Assembly (NCBI GenBank): GCA_020205615.1
Contig: CM035168.1
Coordinates: 8,312,237 to 8,376,236, forward strand
Length of the DNA: 64,000 nucleotides
Direction of reading: 5' to 3'
Origin: Panax quinquefolius
Lineage: Eukaryota > Streptophyta > Magnoliopsida > Apiales > Araliaceae
Shown: piece by piece, positions 33,540 to 45,867 of the stretch
Position numbering within the stretch: the stretch's first letter is position 1
How the letters are laid out: the number at the start of each line of letters is the position of its first letter
Notes under the pieces: generated by a model
Databases searched by the model: none
What the model was told of the DNA's origin: nothing
The model's input: only the letters and a program-made list of their open reading frames with translations
Program-made: the position numbers and the translations under genes

Positions 33540-35676
33540 TTTAAGTCGAGGTTCTACTTGGGTATTGGATACCGACTTTGGTTATCATAAATATAGATTT
33601 ATGAAGGACCAAGCGTAAGTAGAAAGTTAAACAAAGATAAGTAATCCTATATGTGGAAAATGAAGCAAAGGTTCTTTGCATTAGCTATAGAAACTTATAG
33701 TTTAGCCGCTCTACGGACAAATCTATTAAGTCGATAAGTTGTTATTGTATTCAGTTCTCGTTGAAAATAGTATTTCCATTTTATTGTTGGACAATGAAAT
33801 CTTTGGTATTATATTTAAGAACAATTGTTGTTCTATTTATAATAATAATGTTTTGTATAGGCGGAATATTACTTAATAAATTTTGTATACTTGACATCGT
33901 GAAAAATATATTTTACAAATTGAACAAACTAGTATAAGAAAAGGAGATGATCATTCAAAGAGTTGAATGTATGTATTTGTTGAAATACAAGTGTGAATTA
34001 TTTGAAAGGTTCAAAGAATTCAAAAGTGAAACAAATTGACAAAGTATTAAGATTCTTTGATTAAATCAAGGAATAAATACTTGTGCAATAAGTTTTTAGA
34101 TTATCTCAAATGGTTTTCTCATAATGGACGCCTCTTGATACATAATAATTGATTGATGTATCTGAAAGGAAAAATCATACCTTGTTGGACATGGTACGGT
34201 CCATAATGATTTTACCGACATTCCAGTATCCTTCTAGGATCATGTCCTAGAAATGGCTGCATATCTACAAAAAGGTAACCTCTAAATCCAACCCCCAAGA
34301 CTCCATAAAAGTTATGGATGGGAGGATTCCTAATCTTAAGTATGTTAAGATAAGAGGTTGTCCAACTTATATGAAAAGGTTTCAAAGGATAAGCTTGGGA
34401 CAAGATTTGACAAGTGTCGATTTATGGGACATCCTAAAGTAAGTTTAGGGTATATGTTCTATAATCCTGCTTAGCAAAAGGTGTTTATTGCGAAACACGC
34501 TGCCTTCTAAGACAAATGTGTTTATCATTGAAGGTGCTAGTGGGAGGATAATAGATCTTGAAGAGTTCAAGAACCACAAAACACTATAAGTCAAATAAGA
34601 GGAACCTATAGATGACTGTTGTACCATTGCAAACAAATAAATCAGAATGAATAGTGCAAGAAGATACCTAGGAGGTATGGATTCATTATGGATGATGATG
34701 ATGAGGTACACATCATAGAAGATGATGATCGAGTTACATTTGATGAGGTAAGACTTTAGGTGTGTACAAAAGGGTCGAGTGGAGCGTCGTGAAATTTCTA
34801 GTATTATATGTTGATATACTACTACGGATGAGGAATTACATACCAATGCTACAATCAAGTAAAGATAAAGTTGTCTAAACAATCCTCCATGAATGATTTG
34901 GAAGAGTATCTTAATTGGGGATATAAATCTATATAGATAGATTTAAGAGGATGCTCGACTTAACCCGAGGAACTTATATTCATTTGATGCTAAAGTCGTT
35001 TAGCATGGCAAACTCAAGAGATGTCTCATGTCGATGAGCTATGGAGTGTATCTCTTAATAGTCCCCAAAGACTCCAAAAGAGAGATCACATGAGTAATTA
35101 TCATGTATGTGATGAAATATCACGAGACACGATGTTGATCAGTCATATTAGGAGAAGTTCACTATGAGTCGTTGAAAAACATCTTAAAGCTTAAGCAAGC
35201 ACTAAGGATGTGATCATATTCATGGTGGGTCTAAATTAAAACTAGAGGCTTAATGAGACTCAAGTTTTTCAGCACGGACAAGATGACAGAAAATCCACTT
35301 TAAGGTAAAAGCGTTATCTTGGACGATGGTGCGATAAATTGGAAAGGTTCCAAGCAAAGAAAGAGTTGCTCGTTTAGTGATAAAGACAAAGTATATAGCT
35401 ATAAATGAAGCTGCAAGTTGATTGTTTGGATTAAAAGTTCATTCTGAGAACTAGGAATAGTTCCTAAGTCTCATCTTGGATCTAAATATGTGTTGTGGCA
35501 CTTTCATTTGATTATTAGAATCATTGAAAGATGGGAAATCACTATAGAGATAGTGGACTCTCATGAACAACTTTACATATCCATTAACTAAAGCTTATCC
35601 AATGACGGGATAATCGTCACTTAGAGAAGAAGAGTATGAGATACCATGGCGATTGGCTTTAGTGCAAGTGGGAGAT
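33540..35676 (+). pseudogene. copia pol remnant: protease, integrase, RT and RNase H in copia order
   Basis: Reading order is that of Ty1/copia. A decayed protease (STWVLDTDFG where DTG is expected, near 33552) comes first. Integrase follows, with SERKNHTLLDMVRSIM near 34160 and the GCPTYMKRF segment near 34345. RT fragments include YGVYLLIVP-type text near 35040. RNase H follows with DDRKST near 35284 and the C-terminal ERWE segment near 35530. It ends in the polypurine tract (35666-35676). Stops and frameshifts occur every few tens of codons, so no protein can be made. Confidence 0.75.
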
Positions 35677-36338
35677 TGAAAGTAGTATGCACACAAGCCA
35701 ATCATGTTTGATGATAAAGCATATACTTTGTAATAATCTTATTCATTTATTAATAAAAAGTATTAATTTATTAAAGGCTTTTAATTATCTACGTGATCTT
35801 TTTTTTTATAATATGTGATAAACCCATAGTTTTAAGCAATGCTTTTAGAATAATGATGATGATCATTCTAATGAGATCTAAATTCTTAGAAAGCTTAAAA
35901 CTAAAATAGTTCCCAATCGTTGGATTACTAAATTGGGGATTAGTGAATGGGATAGATTGGTACATCGTTCTTGCTTTCGTTGGATGAGGATGATTGATCT
36001 CATGATCATTTGTGTGGAACACTAAAGCAAGTATGTAGGTGCTTATTAGAGAATAAGTTCCTTTGAGCATTGGCTCGCTAAGGAATACCTAATGGAGTTT
36101 TATTTACTGTCGATAGGAATTCTCAGTAGTGATAGTAGTACAAGTAATCCTTGGACTTGAGATCATCATAGTATCTTGTGTATGATGAGTTATACTTTGA
36201 CTTATTCCTTAAGACCCTTAGGGTATATCAAAGGGTATGCTTGGGTATAATAAGTTGTACATGGAGATAATGTATGATCGATAAAGAATCTACCACTTCA
36301 ATAAAGAAGAGAAATGTCTATGTGATTCGATAAATGAC
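35677..36338 (+). mobile_element. 3' LTR of the copia element, cut by the assembly gap
   Basis: Starts TGAAAGTAGTATGC right after the polypurine tract and matches 28347-28978 with about eight substitutions and several 1-2 base indels. It runs into the N gap, so about two thirds of the LTR and the flanking target duplication are not visible. Confidence 0.85.
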
Positions 36339-36438
36339 NNNNNNNNNNNNNNNNNNNNNNNNNNNNNNNNNNNNNNNNNNNNNNNNNNNNNNNNNNNNNN
36401 NNNNNNNNNNNNNNNNNNNNNNNNNNNNNNNNNNNNNN
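36339..36438. other. Assembly gap of 100 N
   Basis: Exactly 100 N, the usual placeholder for a gap of unknown length. The left side is copia LTR and the right side is chromovirus LTR F in the opposite orientation. Confidence 0.99.
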
Positions 36439-37614
36439 AAGCAAAAAGGGTGAGCACAACTAGCCCAGTAAAGAATATCATGACTAAAAATAATTAAATT
36501 ATCAATAGCCTTCGTCAATAATAAATAAGAGACTTAGAACATATGGTAGATGATAAAACTTTTCAACCATAGTTGCAGCGAAACGAGCAATCCATTAGAA
36601 GAGTCAAATAGACCATAAGGTCTATTATTTTCTCCATGTTAAAAATCCACCAACAATGTTTTATCCCTGTAACATCAATCAACAATTCATGTCCACAATC
36701 ATGTGAATAACTCATAATTATAATTATGATTCTAAATTCCTCTTCGCACCTAGGACGAAGATAATTCTCATCATCTATCTTCACCTGAAACATCAAAAAT
36801 CATGGTTATACCAAATCACAATTCTTGTTCATAATCATACTAATAAATTCATCTTTGCACTACGGCCAAAGATATTCATTAACAATTCATCTTTGCACTA
36901 CAGGCCAAAGACATACAACTGTATTTTAGAAAAGTCAAGTAGAGCATGATATCTACTATCTTCTACGAATTAAAAGTGTATAATCAATATTTTATCGCTG
37001 AGACTCAGCTTAAAAAATAATCCACATCATCGAATCATCCCTGCACTACGGCCAAGGATATTCATGTAATCATCAATGGTCATGATTATACCGAATAATC
37101 CCTAGTTATAATCATACCAATAACTGTCCATCAATGCACTACGGGCTAATGAAGACTTTTACCACATCATCTATAACATTATGGGTCATGATTATACCGA
37201 ATGATCCCTGGTCATAATCATACCAATAACAGTTCATCTATGCACATATGCCAAAGATACTCATCAATTAATAGTTTATCTTTGCACGTAAGCCAAAGAT
37301 ATACAACTGTAAAACCAATAATTAATAATCCATCTTTGCACGTAAGCCAAAGATATACAATCAGAAAACCAATAATCAATAAATTCCATCTTTGCGCGTA
37401 AGTTCAAAGATAACTTTTATCATAATATAAGCATGAGGATGATGACAATGATATAAGCATTAATCAAACGAAATCAAGGATATATATTAAAGACTTTAAA
37501 TTTATTCGAGTTTAAAAATATCCAAATTGTCAACACGATCGCTTTGCTTTGAGAGTAAAATTCAAGAATAATATTCATGTACCAAAAATAATTTGACAGA
37601 AAAGAAATATATTT

Positions 37615-37870
37615 TTCTGCAAATAGTACCCATGAATAGTACCACTATATGAATAGTACTTTCTGAATAAGACCGTGAATAAGACTCCCAAGATAAAAAG
37701 TACCTCAAATACCCGAGTGAATAATATTCGATAAATAGTAATTTGGGTGAATAATAACTCGTGAATATTACTCCGACACGAAAAGTTCCCTAATACCCGA
37801 ATTAATAATACTAGAGTGAATAAGAATCGGGTGAATAAGAACCCAAAGGAATAGTAACTCGTAAAAAAAA
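37615..37870 (-). repeat. ACTATTCAC array in LTR F
   Basis: Seen on the plus strand as GTGAATAGTA and GTGAATAATA repeats. It is the reverse of the arrays in A and B. Confidence 0.75.
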
Positions 37871-37984
37871 AATACCAAAGAAAATGATATTCCATGACGA
37901 GTACCAAAGAAATGATATCTCATACGAGTATAATAGAATATACTGAACTCGCAAATGAATTTTCACCCGCCATGCAGAATCCAC

Positions 37985-38525
37985 GCAGATGCATCATTTC
38001 CACAATTTAATAAAGAATGAATACGAAAGATCATTCACCATGCATGTGGTAATCCACATGTATGTGTTATTCCAATGTAATAATAAAGAATGGAATAATG
38101 TAAGAATTCACCATGCATGCGATAATAGGCATGCATGTTTATATTTCCATCGTAATAATAAAGAATGGAACCGTGTCACGCCAGAATCACATACAGCATG
38201 TGATATTCAAATGTAATAATAAAGAATGGAACCAGATACATGCGTAATCCGCATAGAGCGAGATATTCAAATGTAATAATAAAGAATGGAATAACAATGA
38301 ATTCACCGTACATGCGATAGAATCGCATGCATGACGAGTTATTCCAACATAATAATAAAGAATGAAATAATAATAGAATTCACCAGCATACGATGTAATC
38401 ACCCTGTATATAGGTTATTCCAATGAATAATAAAGAATGAAATAATAGAAGAATTTCACCATGTATGCGGTACTTTTAGCATGATGTGTTATTCCAATAC
38501 AATAATAAAAAGAATGGAATAAAGA
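37985..38525 (-). repeat. Hairpin minisatellite in LTR F
   Basis: Eight or so units with AATAATAAAGAATGG cores. Palindromic parts include CATGCGATAGAATCGCATGC near 38313. Confidence 0.8.
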
Positions 38526-39883
38526 AGCCTTACAGTATTGAAATAAAATAATTCTCTTCATGAATATGAAAGAATAATGCCCTTACCTTAGAAAAAAATT
38601 GGATACTTTGGAATAGTGAGGTAGCGCAGACTTCTCTTCTTCTTTCTCTCTATAATAATCGCTTTATAGCTTTAGTGAATTGGTGAAAAATAATGAAGGA
38701 ATGAGCTTCATTTATAGAAAATATAGTTTCCATAATTGCACATTTTGGGTCTCAAAATATTACAAAGATAATACCTTCATCTTTTCCTTCATTTTTAATT
38801 TAGCCATGCAAGTATTATCAAACTTGCACCACCTTCCCTAATAGTAAATCATGTGAATCAATAGTTCTAGACATGTGAAAATACGAATTCATTAGATATA
38901 GACCTCCATCTATACCTCCATTTTAACTTAGTCATGCAAAGTATTATCAATCTTGCACAACTCCCCCTAATAGTACAAGAATGTGAATCAATAGTACACA
39001 CATGTGAACAAATAGTTATAATCATGTGAATTAATATCAATTAATTACTCATTTATCCGATTAATTACTCGATTGGTTAATATAACTTCCAGACATCAAT
39101 TATTATTGAAATAAATATCGATTTTCACTAACACTAATAATTCCAACACAATGGAACTATCAATTTCATCTTTAATCAACACGAACTTATTTATCATTAA
39201 TATTATAATTCATAATATTTAACAATCAGGTCGTTCTCAGGAAAGAGGGGGCTTTCCGATAAGAATTTCTCCTTATTGGCGTGCAATTAGGTGACCAAAC
39301 CTCTCCTTGACAGAACTTCTAGACATTGTCAATATTTTAAATAATAATATGAATAACTTTGTCGTCTCAATTATTGATTTAATAATATAACATATTATGC
39401 AGATGATACTGTGACAATAATTGAATAAATAATATGAGAGATATGATGCAACAATTCATCATAATAATAATTGAGTATAACCGAGTGACTTCTTATGTAA
39501 GCATTAATAATCAATACGGTGCTACTACGCAACTACCGCAGATTCATCGTACTTTTACTACCTAGGGTAGTTCAATGGTTTTAATGGTAACACTTTCATC
39601 GTTATTTTTATAAAAAGATAATTACATCATTTTCTAACTACGGTAATACTTCCGTTGTAGGGTCCACTAATGATTGTCTTGCCGCATTTAATATTTCCCG
39701 TGAAAACGAATATTCCCAAATTCAATCAAATATTTCCCGACACAACGAATAACAACTTGCTTACTTTGAAAATTTTTTAAATATCACCCTTAACTTTATC
39801 CCTTTCTCAATTTAACCATTTACTAAATAGAATAATTACAAGAAAATTGAATACTTTCATTTCATAAATTTTGGGGTCTCACA

Positions 39884-40793
39884 ATACCAATCAACAGTCC
39901 ATCTATGCACTACGGGCCAAAAATAACTTTCATCATAATATAAGAATGAAGATGATGACAATGATATAAGAATTCAATTAAATAAGAGTAATGATAAATT
40001 TTAAAAATTTATAATTCAATATATCCAGAATTCAATAATGTCTAAATTGTCAACATGATACTGCTATGTGGATAAAATTCAAGAATAATATTGTATCAAA
40101 AATAATTTGGACAGAAAAGAAATCAATTTTTGTCATGAATAGTACCTCGGGTGAATAGTACTTTGGGAATAGTATCCCGTGAATAGTACCCCAACATGAA
40201 AAGATTAAAAATTACCAAGAATGTTCAGAATAATATTTCCGCAAAAAGATACTAGATGAAACACAAATTTTAAGGATATTCTACTAATTTCACGGAGTAT
40301 AGAAGCAATAATTAATATAATGAGTGTAGAATTTTAAATCTGAAATGAAATAATATTATTTACATACTACAGAGTATGGATGAAAATATTATTTCATACG
40401 AATATTGAACAAAAATAATATCACTTACCTTAAAAGGAGAGTATTTCTGACTGGTATGGACTGGTATAGCGGATATATTCTTGAAGAAAACTTATACTGT
40501 TTTCTAGACTCAAAACTTTCTTAAACTCAAAAGAAATACGCTCAATATTATAGAAGAAGAATTTTCTGATTCTGGTGTGATTTTCAATTCTAAACTAAAC
40601 ATCCTATTTATAGGAGAATGGCATGATACTATTTGAATGCACAGCAAAGGAAAAATCACGGACTGCACAATGTCAAAATCCCGAATTTCTGACGAATTTT
40701 AGATTTTACTATGCAAATACTATACAGATACTATGCGAGCACTATGCATAATAAAATATAATATATTCTATTTTTCATATAAAACAAAACTTA
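39884..40793 (-). mobile_element. Fragment of a diverged family LTR (G)
   Basis: It starts in the middle of a family LTR (the ATACCAATCAACAGTCCATC context) and has a shortened ACTATTCAC array (about 40135-40205). It then departs from the other LTRs, with no minisatellite, but it keeps a minus-strand TATAAATA (40612-40605) and an AAG/GTAAGTG donor-like site (about 40440). It is an old relative into which F was inserted. Confidence 0.7.
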
Positions 40794-40794
40794 T

Positions 40795-40832
<38 letters not shown>
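40794..40832. repeat. (TA)n(TG)n microsatellite
   Basis: A TA run followed by TG units, ending exactly at the start of LTR H. Confidence 0.9.
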
Positions 40833-40836
<4 letters not shown>

Positions 40837-43800
40837 AGACCCCAAATTTTATGAATAAAGATTTAAATTTCTCGAAATATTTTTTTGAATATTATGGCGT
40901 GGATTTAATATAATGTTATAGTTGTAGGTAATATTTACAAATTTTACAAAGTATGCAAGTTGTTATATAATATTCGATTGGTCGGGAAATATTCGTTTTA
41001 ACAGAGAATATTCGTACGACGACACAATCATTGATGGACTCCACAACGGAAGTATTGTCGTAGTTAGAAAACGACAGAATTATCTTTTTATAAAAATAAC
41101 GGCGAAAGTTTTATCGTTAAACCGTTGAACTACCCTTAGTAAAAAAGTACATTATACGCGTGGTTACATAGTAAGCGCATTTGTATTAGTTATTGATTCT
41201 TACGTAAGAAGTCACTCAGCTTATACTCAATTATCGCTATAGTAATTGCTGCATCATATCTCTCATATTATTGATTCAATTATTATCAAAGTATCATCTC
41301 AGATAATATGTTATATTATTAAATCAATAATTGAGACGACAAAGTTATTTATATTATTAAATCAGCAATATTTACAATGTCTAGAAGTTCACAAGGAGAG
41401 GTTTGGTCATCTAATCAAGGCGCCAATAAGGAGAAATCCTTATCTGAAAGCCCCCTTTCTTGGGAACGACCGGTTGTTAAATATCGTGAGTTATAATATT
41501 AATGATGAATAAGTTCGTGTTGATTAAAGATGAATTTGATAGTTCTATCAGGTTGGAATTATTAGTGTTAGTGAAAATCGACATCTATTCCGATGATAAT
41601 TGATGTCCTGGGGTTATATTGATAAATCGTAATTAATCTGATAAATGAGCAAATAATTGCTACTAATTCACATGCTTATATAACTATTTGTTCACATGTG
41701 TGTACTATTGAATCACATTCTTGTACTATTAGGGGAGTTGGTGCAAGATTGATAATATTTGCATGACTAAGTTAAAGATGGAGGTATGTATGGAGGTACT
41801 ATATCATATTATTTGTATTTTCACATGATTATAACTATTGAATCACATGATTGAACTATTGATTCACATTATTTACTATTAGGGAGGTGGTGTAAGTTTG
41901 ATAATCCTCGCAGGACTAAATTAAAAAATAAAAGAAAAGTCGGAGGTATTGTAATCGTAATTTTTCGAGCCCCAAAACGTGCAATTATCGAAACTATATT
42001 TTCCTATAAATAGAAGTTCATTCTTCCTTCATTTCTCACCAATTCACTAAAGCTTTAGAGCAATTATTATAAAGAGAAATTATAGAGAGAAAGAAGAAGA
42101 GAAGTCTGCTACCTCTCTACTCCAGTATCCAGTTTCTTTCTAAAGTAAGGGGTACTATTTCTTTCGTATTCATGAAGAGAACTTCTGTTATTCCATTATT
42201 TATTATTATGTTGGAATAACCTATCTATGCGAAGTACCGCATACATGGTCAAATTCTTCTGTTATTCCATTCTTTATTATTCTGTTAGAATATCTCATTC
42301 TGTATGTGATTACGTATTTAATTCGGTTCTATTATTTATTATTCTATTGAATAACTCAGTATATGCCAAGTACCGCATACATGGTGAAATTCTTCTTTAT
42401 TCTATTCTTTATTATTCTATTGAATATCCCGTCTGCAAGCGATTACGCATGATCCGTTCCATTCTTTATTATTCGTTGAATATCCTGTCTTCAAAGGCTT
42501 TACGTATTTACCTAGTTCCATTCTTTTATTATTCTGCTGAGAATAACTCCGTCTGTAGCGGTCTATCGCATGCATGGTGAATTCTTCTGTTATTTCATTC
42601 TTTATTATTCTATTGGAATAACCTGTCTATGTGGATTACCGCATGCATGGTGAATGATCTTTTGTATTCATATGAATAGTATTTTCATTTAAAAGGGGTT
42701 TCTGCCAGGGGCAGCTTCATAATTTTTCTGATCCTCAAAAATTCTAGAAATATTTGAAATGATAATTTGATAGTTTTCTAGATTGTGTCCAAAAATGGCG
42801 ATTTTTGGATGTATAGATTAAAAGTTATGGATTTTATGAGAAAAGACTATTTTAAAAGTAAACCCTTATAACTCCTTGTGGTTAACTCCAAAATTGGTAA
42901 ATTTTTTATTGGGAGTACATGTATATAACAGGAGTATACCCTGTAAATTTCAGAATTTTTGGACAAAAGTACAATTTATGATAAATGTCTAAATATTCGG
43001 CAGTTTTTGCCATATGAAAAATAGTAAATGAATTTTAAAAATTCCGAGATAAATATATGTTCAATATGAGATTATATTCTGCTAAATTCCAGAAAAGAAA
43101 TATTTTTGGGACTGATTTGGTATTTTTTATAAAAATAAACTAGTTATGAGTAAATGAATTAAATATGTTATGTGAAGTAACAAAATAGGAAAATAGGATT
43201 TTATGACTTGGGAATCCTATATAGGGTATATGCAGATTTTTTATGAGGGATTTGATCATTGGTGATGAAATCTTATGAGTATGACATTTTTGAATGATTA
43301 AAATGCATTATTTGGTAAAGTGTAAACAATTGAAATAAATTGTTTATAAATTTAAGAAGTGATTAAAATATTATTATAATATTAATAATATTAGATTATG
43401 AGTTTATTAAGTAATTGATAATATTTGGATAAATTTAAAGTCTTTAATATTCATCTTTGATTTTGTTTGATTATTACTTATATCATTGTCATCATCCTCA
43501 TGCTTATATTGTGATGAAAGTCATTTTTGACTTACGTGCATAGATGGACTTGGTATGATTATGAACAGGGATTATTTGGTATAATCATGACCGTAATATA
43601 ACGAATGATGTGGTAAAAGTCCTCATTGGCCGGTAGTGCATTGATGGACAGTTTTTGGTATGATTATGACCAGTGATTATTCTTAAGATAGTCGCTGACC
43701 ATTGATGATTTAATGAATATCCTTGGCCCGTAGTGCAGGGATGACTCGATGATGTGGTTTATTTATTAAGCTGAGTCTCAACGATAAAAATTGATGAAAA

Positions 43801-44292
43801 CATTTTAAATAATAAAATATAGTAGATATCATGCTCTACTTGACTCTTCTAATGGATTGCTTATTCCGCTGCAGTTAAACTTGATATCTATTGTATTTTA
43901 TCAGTTTAACATTGTTGAAGGCTAATGATAATTTATTCTGCATTATCTTAGTCATAATATTTCTTACTGAGTTAGTTGAGTTCACCCTTTCTTTCACCGT
44001 TCTCTTCAGAAAATGAGAATATAGCTGGGACGAGTCGGGGAACGGAGTGACGGTCCAGATGATAGCATTAGTAGTCCTCACTATTCTATTAAATAGTATG
44101 ATAATAAATGTAATGAGGACTCCATTGAGTGTGGATATTGGTCTAGATGACAATATTTGTATTAAAACTCATAGCATATGTTTTGTTGTATATTACACGA
44201 CGTTTGTATAATTAAGTTTGTATTTGTACTCTGTACCATGTATTTGGCAACTCAAGATGGGTGATGTATACCGCTGCTTTAGTGGCGCCACA
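40833..44292 (+). mobile_element. LTR H (3.46 kb, subfamily 2), 5' LTR of derivative H-I
   Basis: Begins TGTGAGACCCC and ends in a decayed GTGGCGCCACA, followed by the PBS (ACAGGTATCAAAGC). TATA box at 42005-42012, donor-like GTAAGG at 42145, minisatellite from 42185, subfamily-2 segment at 42665-43440 and U5 stem-loop near 44077. The left flank is TG microsatellite; the right flank of the element is TA repeat. I cannot see a target duplication. Confidence 0.9.
42185..42660 (+). repeat. Hairpin minisatellite in LTR H
   Basis: Six to seven units. The first holds the palindrome ATGCGAAGTACCGCAT near 42228-42243. Confidence 0.85.
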
Positions 44293-45214
44293 ACAGGTAT
44301 CAAAGCTTGTGGATATGATCCTCGGTGAGATGTGAGATAAGAACTAGGAGGGAGAGACGGAAATCCTTCGCTAGTATGACCTACCTAAGTTTATTTGGTA
44401 TTTAATTGGTTGGTTGTAGTATAGGGATAATATGTGATATGTCAATTAACCCTTATTTTGTGACAGTGTTTGAGAATGGTATCTTAAAATGTTGAGATAA
44501 ACAATGAAGCACATGAGACCGCTGAGTCGATCAACCAAAAGGTAATGACCAAAGAAGATAATAATAATCGTATCGGTGTGGCAACGCCATCTAACAATGA
44601 TAACCATCGTGGGGAATTATCATGCCAAGAATGGTAACCACTTGGTGGTAATCATGGCCAAGATAATAGAAGTGGAAATTTCAAGAAGAGAAGGTCATTT
44701 AGCTCGATTTTGTCGCAGCACCACAACCAAGTCCAAATTGGAACTATTGGCACCAAAGGCGGATCTGAATAAAAACAAAGTCGGTGGGTTTCGTGAAGAG
44801 CATTTTTCGTGACTTCTCAAAAGAGTAAGTAACCCGAACGAAGTTAGCACGGGTTAGTTAATTATAAATTCTTGCAAGTCTATACCTTATTAGATATCGG
44901 TTCTACCCATTCTTTTATCTCTCTTACTTGAGTTCAATGTTTAAATTTAACTCAGAAGAAATTAGACTTTGACTTATCGGTTGAAACTCCGTCAGTAGAA
45001 ACCTTCATTACATGTGCTATCCAAGTCTTGGATGAGAGTCACAGTTTTTAAATGATATTTCTATTGTTAATAAATTTCCTAACGTATTCTTGAAGACTTC
45101 TTGGACTACCCCAGTGCATGAAATCAAATTTTGTATTGACCCCAATACAAAACCCATTTCTAAAACCCTCAAATATTCCTTTAACTAAAATGAACGTATC
45201 ATGCGCCAAGGACG
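44293..45214 (+). mobile_element. Leader, gag and protease remnants of derivative H-I
   Basis: The PBS at 44293-44306 is followed by an untranslated leader. A splice-acceptor-like TTTTGTGACAG ends at 44466, ten bases before the gag ATG (44476). Gag keeps only its start, the asparagine-rich linker and the REGHLARFC end of the zinc-knuckle region (44576-44812 is open). The protease motif reads DIGST in place of DTGS. The jump from the pre-RT spacer to the LKYF segment lies near 45165. All deletion junctions agree with derivative C-D. Confidence 0.75.
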
Positions 45215-45856
45215 TTGGCTCGAGTTGTTGAAGATTATGACTATACCATTCAATATCATCGTGGAATAGCGAACGTGGTAGCTAACGCATTGAGTAGAAG
45301 ATCGTATGCGTTTATGAGTGAGATGTTGTTAACAAAAAAACCCATTTTGTATAACTTACAAATGATGAAGATAGAGTTAAAGACTCTAGGGACCCACGTG
45401 AAGATAACGAATATACGAGTAGAATCGACTTTAATCTATAAAGTTAAAGTCATTCAAGCTATACACCCGAATCTGATGAATGTGAAGAAGAAGGTTCAAG
45501 AAGGCGTTATCTTAACCCTCGATTTAATTGGCCCATTTGAAATCCTTGATCGAGTAAGAACTGTGGCCTATAGACTCGTTTTACCACCAAGTATGTCGCG
45601 TGTTCATAACGTGTTTCACTTATCAATGTTACGTAAATATGTGGACTACCCGAACCACATTATGGAATTGGAACTAGACGAGATAGCAGAAGATTTAATG
45701 TATGAGGAGATACATGTTAAAATCTTGGATAAGAAGAATCCTATTCGGCATTCAAAGGTTATACCTAAAGAGTTAGAATCTGAAATGAAGTTAAGGTATC
45801 CTCACCTCTTCGGCATACCAGGTACGTACGTAAATTTCGAGGGCAAAATTTCATAA
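45215..45856 (+). CDS. Mini-protein of derivative H-I (213 residues, no ATG)
   Basis: An uninterrupted frame with the same architecture as 19926-20570 and 25128-25775: DYDYTIQYHRG, the integrase N-terminal scrap, DLIGPFEILDRV, SMLRKYV and the trimmed chromodomain tail ending KFPHL-like RYPHLFGIPG. The ATG used by the other two copies is ACG here, so the frame would need a TTG start or an upstream fusion. It is more diverged from the other two than they are from each other, yet has no stop or frameshift. Confidence 0.55.
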   Translation: MARVVEDYDYTIQYHRGIANVVANALSRRSYAFMSEMLLTKKPILYNLQMMKIELKTLGTHVKITNIRVESTLIYKVKVIQAIHPNLMNVKKKVQEGVILTLDLIGPFEILDRVRTVAYRLVLPPSMSRVHNVFHLSMLRKYVDYPNHIMELELDEIAEDLMYEEIHVKILDKKNPIRHSKVIPKELESEMKLRYPHLFGIPGTYVNFEGKIS

Positions 45857-45867
45857 GGAGGGGAGAT

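Larger units (their letters stand above)
36439..39883 (-). mobile_element. LTR F (subfamily 1), one end lost in the gap
   Basis: On the minus strand it begins TGTGAGACCCC at 39883 and runs to the gap, lacking about the last 250 bases. It contains TATA-like TCATTTATA near 38710, the donor-like GTAAGG (38586-38585), the minisatellite, the ACTATTCAC array in reverse, and most of U5. The sequence right of 39883 is the middle of another LTR, so F or its element was inserted into LTR G. Confidence 0.85.
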
